Below, piece by piece: positions 47,366 through 58,315 of a stretch of DNA of 64,000 nt. The stretch is from Alphaproteobacteria bacterium HGW-Alphaproteobacteria-1. GTDB taxonomy: Bacteria; Pseudomonadota; Alphaproteobacteria; Rhodobacterales; Rhodobacteraceae. Position 1 is the first letter of the stretch. Each line of letters opens with the position of its first letter. The translations under genes were made by a program, and so were the position numbers. The stretch is taken from the NCBI GenBank assembly GCA_002842985.1, contig PHEQ01000026.1, positions 1 to 64,000 on the forward strand, given 5' to 3'. Under the pieces are notes generated by a model that saw nothing but the letters and a program-made list of their open reading frames with translations, had not been told where the DNA came from and did no database searches.

Positions 47366-47937
47366 GCGAGGCGCTCCTTGTGGCGGGGCGATGGTACGGC
47401 AGACGCACGAAAGAGCGGCAGCGCCCAGCCTGCCGCCAGCGCCAGTGCCAGCGCCAGAAAGCCCAGGCCGAGCCGTTGCTGGTCCTCGACCAGATAGGCG
47501 TTGCAGAGCCGCAGCGGCGCATGGGTATAAAGGAACGCCAGCACCCCGAGCATCGACAGGCATTGCGCCCTCAGCACGGCGCGCAGCAGCGGATGCGCCC
47601 GCGCCCAGCCAAGGCCCAGCGGTAGGCCGACGAGGAACGGGAGGGTGACGAACTTCGCCGCCTCCCAGCGTGGATCGGCAAGGGCGGCGTCGATGGACCG
47701 GGGCAGCATCCAGATCGCCATGGCGGCGATGGCGAGGATGAGGCAAGCCCAGCCGCCGCGGTTCCAGTCGCCGCGCCCGAGCGCAACAAGCGGTGCCAGA
47801 GCCCAGCCCGCCGCGCCCAGCATCGTCAATTGCACGAGGACATGGGTCAGCGGATCGGCCTCGAGCGGGCCGCGCAGTGCGAGCGCGACGAGCCACAACG
47901 CCGCCGCCGCCACGATCCGGGTCGCGCGCGCGCTCAT
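47362..47937 (-). CDS. Membrane protein of the norSY-senC-orf1 cluster (Orf1)
   Basis: This is a 191-residue integral membrane protein with about five hydrophobic segments and no known motif. It overlaps the channel gene and the SCO gene by 4 bases each. In ammonia oxidisers the heme-copper NO reductase cluster norSY-senC-orf1 ends in a membrane protein of unknown function; this gene holds that position. Assembly of the reductase is a guess. Confidence 0.55.
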   Translation of the reverse strand: MSARATRIVAAAALWLVALALRGPLEADPLTHVLVQLTMLGAAGWALAPLVALGRGDWNRGGWACLILAIAAMAIWMLPRSIDAALADPRWEAAKFVTLPFLVGLPLGLGWARAHPLLRAVLRAQCLSMLGVLAFLYTHAPLRLCNAYLVEDQQRLGLGFLALALALAAGWALPLFRASAVPSPRHKERLA

Positions 47938-48533
47938 TTCAGCGCCCGTGCCAGCGCCGCCTCGGCGCCGGCCAGATCGTCCGTATCAAGGATCGCCACC
48001 AGCCGCCCGGCGCGATCGACGACATGCAGCGCGGTGTTATGCGCATATCCCCCCATCCGGTCGGGAATCACGGTGACGCCATAGGCGGCCAGCAGGCCGG
48101 GCAGATCGTCGGGCGCGGGCCGCGCCACCGTCCAGTGCCACCCCCCGGCCCCGTGCCAGCCGCCATAGCGGGCCATCTGTTCGGGTGTGTCGCGTTCGGG
48201 ATCGAAGCTGAGCGAGATGAGCCGCACCCGCCCCGCCAGCGGAGCGGCCGCGATCCGGTCGCGCAGTTGCGCCATTTCCGAGCCCGCGACCTGACAGATC
48301 TCGGGGCAGGTGGTGTAGATGAACTCGACCACCGTTGCCTGTCCGGGGGCGGGCAGCGCCTCGGGCGTGCCGTCCATGGTCTCAAGTGTCACGCGCAGCA
48401 TCGCAGGCCGGTCGCGCGCCGCAGTCAGGCGGCGCGCGCTCTCGGTGGTCAGGGCTGCGAAACCGTCACTCGCGGCCCCAAGCGCGCCGACCCCCGCCAG
48501 CGCCAGCGCAAGGCTGGCCAGCGCCGGGTGCAT
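47934..48533 (-). CDS. senC: SCO1/SenC copper chaperone
   Basis: This 199-residue periplasmic thioredoxin-fold protein has an N-terminal membrane anchor/signal, the copper motif C-x3-C in YTTCPEICQ, LSFDPERDTPEQM and the third ligand His in YAHNTALHVVD. It should load copper into the CuA centre of the neighbouring subunit II. The start at MHPALAS is chosen for its leader. Confidence 0.88.
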   Translation of the reverse strand: MHPALASLALALAGVGALGAASDGFAALTTESARRLTAARDRPAMLRVTLETMDGTPEALPAPGQATVVEFIYTTCPEICQVAGSEMAQLRDRIAAAPLAGRVRLISLSFDPERDTPEQMARYGGWHGAGGWHWTVARPAPDDLPGLLAAYGVTVIPDRMGGYAHNTALHVVDRAGRLVAILDTDDLAGAEAALARALK

Positions 48534-48537
48534 CGGC

Positions 48538-49986
48538 TCAGCCCCGCCCGAGCCGCGCGACATAGCGCAGCACGAAGGCCGTGACCGCCAGCACCACCAG
48601 GGCGGCAAAGGCGGTGGCGATCTGCGCTTGAAGGTGCCATTCGGGCAGGTGCACCGCCCAGCGCCGCGGCACCGAGAGCGCGCCCGAGACGAGGAACATC
48701 AGCACGAACCCCGCGCCGCCCAGCACATAGGCCCAGAACACCGTTGCCACCGGGCCGCGCAGCGTCTCGCCCTCGCGCCGGGTGAGCCACGCCATGAAAC
48801 CGAAGGCCATCGCCACCTCGCCGAGGATCAGGTAGGTGTGGAAATGGCCCGGCACCCACTGGGTGTTGTGCATCACCTTGTTGACCACGATCATCCCGTC
48901 GAGGATCGCGGGTGCCGAACCGGCGGTCCAGCCCGCCACGCCCAGCACCAGAAGCCCCGTGGCCAGATCCCAGCGCATGCCGTTCGCGCCGCGCAGATAG
49001 ACCAAGAGCGAAAAGGCCGTGACCGCGATCAGCGGGATACCCGAGAAATAGGACACGATCTGGCCCATCGCCAGCGCCCAGCCCGGCATCGCCACGTCCT
49101 GCAACAGGTGGTGCGGATAGACCGCCATCACGAAGAACAGCACCACCGTCCACGACAGGGCGAAGGCGCGTGAGCATTTCCACGGCTTGCCGGTGTAGTC
49201 CGGCACGATCTCGTAGACCGCGATCACCGCCATGTAGATCGCGGCGTTGATGAAGACATGGCCGAAGAAGAAGATCATGTTCTTGGCCAGCAGCGCATCG
49301 ACCGCAAAACCCGGGAATGCCAGGTTGACGATGCTGGCCACCAGCACGGCGGCGCCGATGACGATGCCAATGGTGTTGAAGATCGAGGACGCCATCGCCG
49401 CCACCACGCCGGGGGGCGGGGCATCCTTGGGGTCCCCGCGCCCGAAGGCAACCGGCCAGGCCATCGCGCCGCCGATACCGCCATAGGCGGCGATGAGCTT
49501 GCGCATCACCTCCAGATGCAAAAGCAGAAAGCCCACCCCGATCGAGGTGTAGCCGAGCAAGAAGGTGACCGCGGCGCCGGCCTCCCACTGCCCCGCCGAG
49601 AAGGCAGGCAGCGGGTAGAGGAAGGTCCAGGCCCCGGCATAGCCGCCGAGGAAGATCGCACCGAGGATCAGCACCACGCCAAGCAGAAAGAGCGCCAGGA
49701 AGGCGTGGAACACGCCCGCGATGAGCGGCACATGGCGACCGGTGAAATACCACAGGATCGTCGCTCCGCTGAGGCCGGCGGTGCCGACCATGCCCGCGCC
49801 ATGAACGGTCATGAGCTGATAGAACAGCCCCGGCTCGATCTCGACCAGCGCGCCTTGCGCGGCGCGCATCGCGAGCCCGAAGATCATCATCAGCAGGAAC
49901 ACCGCCCCCGCGATCAGCATGGTGAGCTTCACGGCGCCAGTTTGTGGCCCGTGTTCAACGGTAGTGACGTCGGTCATCGTGGTCAT
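48538..49986 (-). CDS. norY: Heme-copper nitric oxide reductase large subunit (sNOR/NorY type)
   Basis: This is a 482-residue heme-copper oxidase-superfamily subunit I with about twelve membrane segments. H62 and H383 fit as low-spin heme ligands, H381 as the high-spin heme ligand, and H243, H292 and H293 as CuB ligands (PHH and GHFHTYL motifs). The residue four after H243, which is the cross-linked Tyr in oxygen reductases (HPEVY), is N247 here (HVFIN). Loss of that Tyr, together with senC, an NsrR-like regulator and the norSY-senC-orf1 order, favours NO reduction to N2O over O2 reduction. Activity is inferred. Confidence 0.75.
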   Translation of the reverse strand: MTTMTDVTTVEHGPQTGAVKLTMLIAGAVFLLMMIFGLAMRAAQGALVEIEPGLFYQLMTVHGAGMVGTAGLSGATILWYFTGRHVPLIAGVFHAFLALFLLGVVLILGAIFLGGYAGAWTFLYPLPAFSAGQWEAGAAVTFLLGYTSIGVGFLLLHLEVMRKLIAAYGGIGGAMAWPVAFGRGDPKDAPPPGVVAAMASSIFNTIGIVIGAAVLVASIVNLAFPGFAVDALLAKNMIFFFGHVFINAAIYMAVIAVYEIVPDYTGKPWKCSRAFALSWTVVLFFVMAVYPHHLLQDVAMPGWALAMGQIVSYFSGIPLIAVTAFSLLVYLRGANGMRWDLATGLLVLGVAGWTAGSAPAILDGMIVVNKVMHNTQWVPGHFHTYLILGEVAMAFGFMAWLTRREGETLRGPVATVFWAYVLGGAGFVLMFLVSGALSVPRRWAVHLPEWHLQAQIATAFAALVVLAVTAFVLRYVARLGRG

Positions 49987-49995
49987 GGCGGCCTC

Positions 49996-50499
49996 CTATC
50001 GTGCGGCGACGGTGAATTCGTTGAGCATGTCGTGATGGGCGATGCCGCAGTATTCGAGGCACACCACCCGGTAGGTGCCGGGCGTCTCGAAGGTGTGGCT
50101 TACCTGGTTCACATAGCCCGGCATCGCCTGGGTCTGAAACAGGATCGTGCCCGCCGGGTCCATCACGCCGAAACCATGCGTCACGTCGACGGTATGGGCG
50201 TGAAAGGCCACCGGCTCTCCCAGCGGCACGGTGTCGGTGTCGATCTCCCAGTAGAACTGACCGCCCGACACATTGACCACCGCCGCCGTGCCGGGGATGG
50301 TGTGCGGCCAGGGCCGTAGCGACAGCAGGGTGACGATCACGCCGAGCGCGGCAAGGCCGAGGATGACCCGGCGGCGGCGCGCCTCCGGGTCCGTTCGCGG
50401 AACCACGGCCGGAAGGGTGGCGGCGCGCGCCGCCGAGAGGAAGGTGAACGCGATCAGTGCCATGGCAACGAGGCTGATCGCCAGAACGATGAGTTGCAT
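49996..50499 (-). CDS. norS: CuA subunit of the heme-copper NO reductase (NorS type)
   Basis: This 167-residue subunit II has two N-terminal membrane segments and a periplasmic cupredoxin domain. All CuA ligands are present: H108, C147, E149, C151, H155 and M158 (CLEYCGIAHHDM). It should accept electrons from cytochrome c and pass them to NorY. It is much shorter than a typical oxidase subunit II. The start at MQLIVLA gives a proper membrane anchor. It heads the left-going operon, 185 bases from the divergent regulator. Confidence 0.8.
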   Translation of the reverse strand: MQLIVLAISLVAMALIAFTFLSAARAATLPAVVPRTDPEARRRRVILGLAALGVIVTLLSLRPWPHTIPGTAAVVNVSGGQFYWEIDTDTVPLGEPVAFHAHTVDVTHGFGVMDPAGTILFQTQAMPGYVNQVSHTFETPGTYRVVCLEYCGIAHHDMLNEFTVAAR

Positions 50500-50616
50500 T
50501 TGTGGTCTCCCTGAATTTGTTGTTATCTGCCGCTCGGTTGCGGTCCGTCCGGTTTGGTCATGCGGGTTGCGCGTCCGCCCTGCATAGCGATCAAACATCA
50601 GCCTAACACAATAAAT

Positions 50617-50631
50617 GGTATTTCAAATACC
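50617..50631. promoter_or_regulatory. NsrR-like operator between norS and the Rrf2 gene
   Basis: GGTATTT-C-AAATACC is a perfect 7-1-7 palindrome within an AT-rich stretch. It keeps the TATTT-n-AAATA core of NsrR sites (ATGnATTT...AAATnCAT style). It lies in the 185-base divergent region, 54 bases before the regulator start, so it could control both sides. Confidence 0.65.
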
Positions 50632-50684
50632 TTTATTTGTGCAGATGCCTTGAACCTCCGCAACACTTGGATCACATTGGTGTC

Positions 50685-51128
50685 ATGCAGTTATCGTCCT
50701 TTTCCGATTTCGCCTTGCGCACACTGGTTTTTCTCGCCGTTGCCGACGATGAGCCGGTGCCAGTGCGCCTCATCGCCGAGCGCCATGGCATTTCCTTCGA
50801 CCACCTCGCCAAGGTGGCGCAATTCCTGGTGCGCGAAGGTTTTGCCGCTGCCAGCCGCGGGCGTGGCGGCGGCCTGCGGCTGGCGCGGCCCGCCGCGGAG
50901 ATCTCGCTGGGGGATGTGCTCAGGCGCTCCGAATCCGATGACGGGCCGGTGGAATGCCTGCGCGGCAAGACGCCCGTGACCTGCGTCCTGGCACCGGTTT
51001 GCGGATTGACGCCGCTTCTGGCCGAGGCGCGCGAGGCGTTCTTCGCCAGCCTCGACGGCCATACTCTGGCCGAGGCGCTGCCCCGGCACGCGCCGGTGCG
51101 ACGGGTTCTGGGGATGGCACCGACCTGA
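50685..51128 (+). CDS. nsrR: Rrf2-family NO-sensing repressor (NsrR-like)
   Basis: This is a 147-residue Rrf2 protein. Its start MQLSSFSDFALRTLVFLA and the recognition helix FDHLAKVAQFLV match NsrR. Three cysteines, C91, C100 and C106 (ECLRGKTPVTC, APVCG), are in place to bind an Fe-S cluster that NO would destroy. The shorter of two in-frame starts is used. It ends exactly where the convergent ccmE gene ends. Confidence 0.85.
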   Translation: MQLSSFSDFALRTLVFLAVADDEPVPVRLIAERHGISFDHLAKVAQFLVREGFAAASRGRGGGLRLARPAAEISLGDVLRRSESDDGPVECLRGKTPVTCVLAPVCGLTPLLAEAREAFFASLDGHTLAEALPRHAPVRRVLGMAPT

Positions 51129-51548
51129 TCAGCGGGCATCGGCCATCACCCCGGCCAGTTCGCGCGGCATGTAGTCCTCGTCATGCTTTGCGAGGATTTC
51201 GCTGGCCACGAATTCGCCTGCCACCAGCCGCCCCGTGGCAATCACCCCCTCTCCCTCGGCGAAGAGGTCTGGCGTGATCCCCTCATAGCGCACGGCAAGG
51301 GTGCTCTCGCCGTCGCTCACGCGAAAGCGCACCTGTGTGCCCTGCCGCTCCAAGCTGCCGGGCACGACCATGCCGCCCAAGCGAAAGGTTTCGGTCGGGG
51401 CGGGCGGGGCCGCCGCCACCTGGCCCGGCGTCTGGAAAAACCGCAGCCCGTCGCGCATCGCATAGCCGATCAGCGCCGCCGACAGCGCCAAGAAGCCGAC
51501 CCCCACCAGAAGGAACCTGATCCTGCGGCGTTTCCTGAGATTGCTCAT
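51129..51548 (-). CDS. ccmE: Heme chaperone CcmE
   Basis: This 139-residue protein has a single N-terminal membrane segment after a basic stretch and a beta-barrel periplasmic domain. H122 and Y126 in KHDEDY are the covalent heme-binding His and the axial Tyr. It carries heme from CcmC to the CcmF/H ligase in cytochrome c maturation. It overlaps hemA by 4 bases. Confidence 0.93.
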   Translation of the reverse strand: MSNLRKRRRIRFLLVGVGFLALSAALIGYAMRDGLRFFQTPGQVAAAPPAPTETFRLGGMVVPGSLERQGTQVRFRVSDGESTLAVRYEGITPDLFAEGEGVIATGRLVAGEFVASEILAKHDEDYMPRELAGVMADAR

Positions 51549-52786
51549 CGTCCGGCCCTTGGCAATTGCAGCGCCTGCCAGCACTCATCGAGCCCGGCGA
51601 CGAGGGCCTCCATCATCGCATCGTCATGCAGCGGTGTCGCGGTCAACCGCAGCCGCTCGGCGCCGCGCGGCACGGTGGGATAGTTGATCGGCTGCGCATA
51701 GGCGGCGTGGCGCTCCAGCAGCCGGTCCGACAGTGCCTTGCACTTCGGAGCATCGCCGACCATCACCGGCACGATATGGCTGGAATTGTCGAGATGAGGA
51801 ATGCGCGCGCCATCGAGCAGGGCGCGCAGCCGCGTCGTGCGCTCCATCAGGGCTGCGCGCGCGGCCCCATCCCGGCGCAGATGCCGGACCGAGGCGCGCG
51901 CGCCTGCCGCCACGGCGGGAGGTATTGCCGTGGTGAAGATGAACCCGTTGCCCGAAGAGCGGATCGCATCGACCAGCGCTGCCTCGCCCGCGATATAGCC
52001 GCCGATCACGCCGAACGCCTTGGCGAGCGTGCCCTGCACGATGTCGATGGCATGGCCCAGCCCCAACGCCTCGGCGATACCCGCGCCGGTGGGGCCATAC
52101 ATGCCGACCGCATGGACCTCGTCGAGATAGGTCAGCGCGCCATGGCGCCGCGCCAGATCGACGATTCCCGCAATGGGGGCGGTGTCGCCATCCATCGAAT
52201 AGACGCTCTCGAAGGCGACGACCTTGCAGCGCCCGCGCGGCTCCGCCGCCAGCAGGCTTTCGAGATGATCGAGATCGTTATGGCGAAAGATGCGCTTGTC
52301 GCAGCGCGCGGCGCGGATCCCCTCGATCATGCTGGCGTGATTGTCGGCATCCGACAGGATCACGCAATCGGGCAAGAGCTGCCCGAGCGCCGAAAGCGTC
52401 GCCTGATTGGCCAGCCAGCCGCAGCCGAAGACCAGCGCCGCGGGCTTGGCATGCAGCAGGGCCAGTTCCGCCTCGAGCGCCACCACCGGCCCGTGATTGC
52501 CCGATATGTTGCGCGTCCCGCCCGCGCCCGCGCCGTGGCTGTCGATGGCGGCCTTCATCGCGGCGCGCACCTCCGGGTGCTGCCCCATCCCGAGATAGTC
52601 GTTCGAGCACCACACGATCACCTCGCGCGTAACCCCCGACCCGTGCATGAGCGTGCGTGGAAACGCCCCGGCGCGGCGGTCGTGGCGGGCAAAGACGCGA
52701 TAGCGCCCCTCGCCTTGCAGCCCGTCCAGATAGCCTGCCATCAGCGCCTGATAATCCGGCCCCTCGGTCACTTTTCCCGCTGCCAT
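51545..52786 (-). CDS. hemA: 5-aminolevulinate synthase
   Basis: This 413-residue PLP enzyme of the Shemin pathway joins glycine and succinyl-Co[37 protein letters not shown] and the PLP lysine K256 in QGTLAKAFG are all visible. Usually hemA stands alone; here it lies between ccmI and ccmE, which suggests a second, dedicated heme supply for the c-type cytochromes made by this locus. A distant main hemA copy elsewhere in the genome is expected but not seen. Confidence 0.92.
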   Translation of the reverse strand: MAAGKVTEGPDYQALMAGYLDGLQGEGRYRVFARHDRRAGAFPRTLMHGSGVTREVIVWCSNDYLGMGQHPEVRAAMKAAIDSHGAGAGGTRNISGNHGPVVALEAELALLHAKPAALVFGCGWLANQATLSALGQLLPDCVILSDADNHASMIEGIRAARCDKRIFRHNDLDHLESLLAAEPRGRCKVVAFESVYSMDGDTAPIAGIVDLARRHGALTYLDEVHAVGMYGPTGAGIAEALGLGHAIDIVQGTLAKAFGVIGGYIAGEAALVDAIRSSGNGFIFTTAIPPAVAAGARASVRHLRRDGAARAALMERTTRLRALLDGARIPHLDNSSHIVPVMVGDAPKCKALSDRLLERHAAYAQPINYPTVPRGAERLRLTATPLHDDAMMEALVAGLDECWQALQLPRAGR

Positions 52787-52804
52787 CGTCCCGTTTCCTC
52801 CATG

Positions 52805-53728
52805 TCAGTTCGCCGCCCCCGCCAGTGCTTCCAGTCGCGCCGCCACGGCCCTGTGCGCCGGGCTCTCGGCGGGCAGGCGCGGGGCCAGCCACATCAACGC
52901 GTTCCGCGCCTCGTCCGTCCGGTCCGCCTCGATCAGGTAGAGCCCGCGATACCAGTGCGCCTCGAGCAGGTCGGGCATCTCGGCGATCAGCCCCTCGGCC
53001 AATGCGAGGGCGCGCGCGCCGTCGTCAGGCTGCGGGACGGAAACCGCCGCCCGCAACCAGCCCAGGCGAAATTCGGGGTCATTAGGAAAGCGCTCGATTG
53101 CCGCGTCGAGCACCGCGCGAGCCTCCTCGATCCGGCCAAGCGTGTCATAGCTGCGCAGAAGCATCTTGATCTCATCGGCCGAGGCGCCGCCCTCGGCCAC
53201 GCGCGCCTCGAGCCCCGCGACCATCGCGCCGATATCGGGTGCCCCGGCCCCAAGGCCGCCATCCGCGGGCATCGCGCCCGCGATGTCGATCGGCACGCGC
53301 CCGTCGGCGTGGGGGCTGCCGACAAGGTCGATATCCTGCCAGCGCGCCAGATAGGCGCTGCCCACCGTCAGCGCGGCCGTCGCGACAAGCGCCAGCGCAG
53401 TGCCCGCGCGCCCCGGTGGCGGCGCGTGCTCGGTTGGCGCGAAGGCGCGGCGCGCGGCGCGCAGCCGGTCCATCACCGCCTCTGCCTCCTCGCCGAGGCG
53501 CGTGGCGGTGGCGGCATGAGCCGCGGGCGTCACGCGCCCCTCGGCCAGAGCCATGTCGTTGTCCTGCAACTGCCCTATCAGACGTGTTCGCTCCGACTCC
53601 CAGCGGTGCAACGGCGCGTCATCCTCCAGCCCGCGTCCCAGCGGCCGCGCCGTCCCGCGCCACAGCGGCAGCCCGCAGGCCAGAAGCGCGCCCGCCAGCA
53701 AGACCAGGCTAAGAATGGTGACGCTCAT
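52805..53728 (-). CDS. ccmI: Cytochrome c biogenesis protein CcmI
   Basis: This 307-residue protein has two N-terminal hydrophobic segments flanking a cytoplasmic loop, followed by a periplasmic TPR region (RLGWLRAAVSV, ALAEGLIAEMPDLLEAHWYRG). CcmI captures apocytochrome c for the ligase. It overlaps ccmH by 4 bases. Confidence 0.85.
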   Translation of the reverse strand: MSVTILSLVLLAGALLACGLPLWRGTARPLGRGLEDDAPLHRWESERTRLIGQLQDNDMALAEGRVTPAAHAATATRLGEEAEAVMDRLRAARRAFAPTEHAPPPGRAGTALALVATAALTVGSAYLARWQDIDLVGSPHADGRVPIDIAGAMPADGGLGAGAPDIGAMVAGLEARVAEGGASADEIKMLLRSYDTLGRIEEARAVLDAAIERFPNDPEFRLGWLRAAVSVPQPDDGARALALAEGLIAEMPDLLEAHWYRGLYLIEADRTDEARNALMWLAPRLPAESPAHRAVAARLEALAGAAN

Positions 53729-54180
53729 GGTTCCATCTCCCGCAGGCGCGCGGCGTCGAGCGGCTTGCCCGTCACGGTGTCGGCGGGGGTTCGGGCGGGA
53801 CCGCGCCGCCGCAGCCCGGCGGCGAACACCCCGGCCCCGAGAAGCACAAGGATCAGCGGCAGCGCCCAGATGATCCGCCCCGCCCCCTCGCGCGGGGGGG
53901 CGAGCATGACGAAATCGCCATAACGGGTGCGAAAGAACTCGGCGATCTCGGTATCGCCTTGCCCCGCCGCCACCATCTCGCGCAGGAGCACCATCATTTC
54001 CTGCGCGGTGCCTGCGCGGCTCTCGAGAATCGACTCGCTCTGGCAGACCGGACAGCGCAGGGTGCGCGCGAGTTCGCGCACCCGCGCCTCTTCGGGCGCC
54101 TCGGAGACGACCTGTGCAGGTGCGGGCAGCGGGGTCGCGAGCAGCGCGGCGAGAAGTGCAAGTCGGGCCGCGCGGCTCAT
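53725..54180 (-). CDS. ccmH: Cytochrome c biogenesis protein CcmH (CcmL)
   Basis: This is a 151-residue precursor with a signal peptide, the redox motif LRCPVCQSES near residue 38 and one C-terminal membrane anchor. It reduces the haem-binding thiols of apocytochrome c and works with CcmI and CcmF. Confidence 0.93.
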   Translation of the reverse strand: MSRAARLALLAALLATPLPAPAQVVSEAPEEARVRELARTLRCPVCQSESILESRAGTAQEMMVLLREMVAAGQGDTEIAEFFRTRYGDFVMLAPPREGAGRIIWALPLILVLLGAGVFAAGLRRRGPARTPADTVTGKPLDAARLREMEP

Positions 54181-54736
54181 GGCGTCACCCCGATCCGCGG
54201 CAGCATCTCGGCCAGAACCTCGGGCGTGAGCGGCCCCGCGTGACGTCCGCGCACCATGCCCGAGGCATCGACGAAAAAGGTCTCCGGCATGCCGTAGACA
54301 CCGAAATCTATGCCCAGCCGCCCGCTCGGGTCGAGCCCGGAGAGATAGGGGAAATGCCCTTCGCGGTCGAGAAACCGCAAGGCGTGCTCGGCTGTGTCGC
54401 GATAGTTAATCCCGGCGATGGCAAAGGCGCCGCTGCCGCGCGCGGCAAGGCCCAGCCGTACCAATTCGGGGTGTTCCTGACGGCAGGTCACGCACCAGGA
54501 AGCCCAGAAATTCAGCACCAGCGGGCGCCCCGCCGCCTCGGCCGAGACAAGCCGCCCCTCACCGTCCAGAAGCGGAAGGTCAAAGGCCGGCATCTCGCGC
54601 CCGACCAGCGCCGAGGGCACGCGCGAGGGATCGCGCGTGAGCCCGAGGCCCAGCAGCACCAGCAGTGCCGCGATCCCGGTGATCAGCGTGAACTTCCAGA
54701 AGCGGCGAGCCCGGTCAACGGACTGGATCAGATCGG

Positions 54737-54740
<4 letters not shown>
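54177..54740 (-). CDS. ccmG: Thioredoxin-like CcmG/DsbE
   Basis: This 187-residue protein has an N-terminal membrane anchor and a periplasmic thioredoxin fold with NFWASWCVTCRQEHP; the WCVTC active site and the GVYGMPETFFVD segment are CcmG features. It passes reductant to CcmH/apocytochrome. It overlaps both neighbours by 4 bases. Confidence 0.93.
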
Positions 54741-56734
<1,994 letters not shown>

Positions 56735-56735
56735 T

Positions 56736-58226
56736 TCATCCCCCCTTCTGCCCGTCTATCTCGGCCAGGGCCTCGATCGCGCGGGTGATCCGCGCCTCCT
56801 CGATGGCTGCGTAACCCAGCATCAGCAGGTCGCGGTGCCGGTCGTTGTTGGGCGAGAGGCAGGCGCCGCCATCCTCGGCGGTATAGATCCCGATCCCGCG
56901 CAGCAGCGCGCGGCGCTGAACCGCGCGCGCGCAGCCCGCGTCGGGCAGGCGCCAGCTGATGTGCATGCCGCCGCGCCGCCCGGCGATCGAGGAGCCGGGG
57001 AAATGCGTGTCGATGGCTGCGATCAACGCATCGCGCCGCGCCTTGTAGAGAACGCGGATGCGGCGCAGGTGACGCTGGAAGCCGCCGCTTTCCATGAAAT
57101 CCGCCAGCGCCGATTGCAGCAGCCATGGCGCGCCGTTCGACAGAAGCTGTTTCCAGCGCGCGAGCACCGGCGCGCTGGCTGCGGAGCCGACGATATAGCC
57201 CAGCCGCAGCCCCGGCGCGATCGACTTGGAAAACGTGCCGAGATAGAGCACCCGCCCGTCGCGGTCGAGCCCGCGCAGCGCCGTCAGCGGCGCGCCATCA
57301 TAGCGGAAATCGCCGTCGTAATCGTCCTCGATGATCACGCTGTCGGTGCGCGCCGCCCAGTCAAGCAGGTCCAGTCGCCGCGCGAGGCTGAGCGTGACGC
57401 CGGTCGGAAACTGGTGCGAGGGGGTGACGTAGAGCAGCATCCGCCGCCCCTCGGGCAGGGCGGAAACGATCAGCCCGTCGTCGTCTACCGGCACCGCCCG
57501 GCAGCCATAACCCGACTGCGCGAAGAGGTAGGCCGCGCCCTGATAGCCGGGATCTTCGTGCAGGAAGGTTCCGCAATGGCCGAGCAGCGCCCGCGCGATC
57601 AACATCAGCGCGTCCTGACAGCCGGCGGTAATCACCACGTCCTCGGGGGTGCAGCTGACACCGCGCGCCGGCCCGACATGATCGGCGATCGCGCGGCGCA
57701 GCGCGGCAATCCCCTCGGGGGGCGTATAGCTGGCCTGTTGCGCGCCGCCATGGCGCAGCTTCAGGTCGAGGATCCGGAGCAGGTCGCGGCCGGGGAACTG
57801 GCACCCGTCGGTCCGCCCGAGCCAGAAATCGGTGTGCAGGCGCGCGCGCTCGGGATTGCGCACCGATTGGACCGGGAAATCCGCCGCGAGGCTTTCAAAG
57901 ACGGATTTCCCGTCTGCGGGGGTGCCGCGCGATAGCGGCGTTGTCGCGACCGACTGCAGGCCCGGCGCAGGCTCGGGCAGGTCGGAACTGACGAAGGTGC
58001 CGACATTGGGGCGCACCTCCAGATAGCCCTCGGCCAGCAGCATGTCATAGGCGATGGTCACTGTGTTGCGCGAAATGCCCAGTTGCCCGGCCAGCGCGCG
58101 TGATCCGGGCACCGGGTCGCCTGTGCGGATGCGCCCGGTCAGGATCATCTCGCGCATGGCATCGAAAACCTGCTCCTGCAGGGTTCTCGGGTCATTGGCG
58201 GCGATGCTGAGGGCAATCTGGGTCAT
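56736..58226 (-). CDS. MocR/PdxR-type regulator heading the ccm operon
   Basis: This is a 496-residue fusion of a GntR winged helix (residues 1-75, with RALAGQLGISRNTVTIAYDM) and an aminotransferase-like domain whose PLP lysine is in GTFSKSIAPGLRLGY. MocR proteins sense amino acids or vitamin B6 through PLP. Here the gene directly precedes ccmFGHI-hemA-ccmE, and a PLP sensor would make sense with the PLP enzyme ALAS and its glycine substrate. Two direct repeats upstream could be its sites. Confidence 0.88.
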   Translation of the reverse strand: MTQIALSIAANDPRTLQEQVFDAMREMILTGRIRTGDPVPGSRALAGQLGISRNTVTIAYDMLLAEGYLEVRPNVGTFVSSDLPEPAPGLQSVATTPLSRGTPADGKSVFESLAADFPVQSVRNPERARLHTDFWLGRTDGCQFPGRDLLRILDLKLRHGGAQQASYTPPEGIAALRRAIADHVGPARGVSCTPEDVVITAGCQDALMLIARALLGHCGTFLHEDPGYQGAAYLFAQSGYGCRAVPVDDDGLIVSALPEGRRMLLYVTPSHQFPTGVTLSLARRLDLLDWAARTDSVIIEDDYDGDFRYDGAPLTALRGLDRDGRVLYLGTFSKSIAPGLRLGYIVGSAASAPVLARWKQLLSNGAPWLLQSALADFMESGGFQRHLRRIRVLYKARRDALIAAIDTHFPGSSIAGRRGGMHISWRLPDAGCARAVQRRALLRGIGIYTAEDGGACLSPNNDRHRDLLMLGYAAIEEARITRAIEALAEIDGQKGG

Positions 58227-58275
58227 GGTCGCGCTTTCGTTCCGGCCCTATCATGCTAGCATATTTGGCCAGAAC

Positions 58276-58310
58276 GATGGTGCCGGCTTGCGCGGAAGTG
58301 ATGGTGCCGG
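58276..58310 (-). promoter_or_regulatory. Direct repeats upstream of the MocR gene
   Basis: GATGGTGCCGG occurs at 58276-58286 and 58300-58310 (CCGGCACCATC on the coding strand), 24 bases apart. MocR proteins such as GabR and TauR bind direct repeats of this size near their own promoters. The repeats lie 50-84 bases before the MocR start. A separate palindrome ATGCTAGCAT covers 58253-58262. Confidence 0.5.
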
Positions 58311-58315
58311 TCCGC

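Noticed and set aside
48538..50499. Annotation as ordinary cytochrome c or cbb3 oxidase
   Set aside because: The cross-linked Tyr position is Asn, subunit II is very short and the gene order is that of norSY-senC-orf1.
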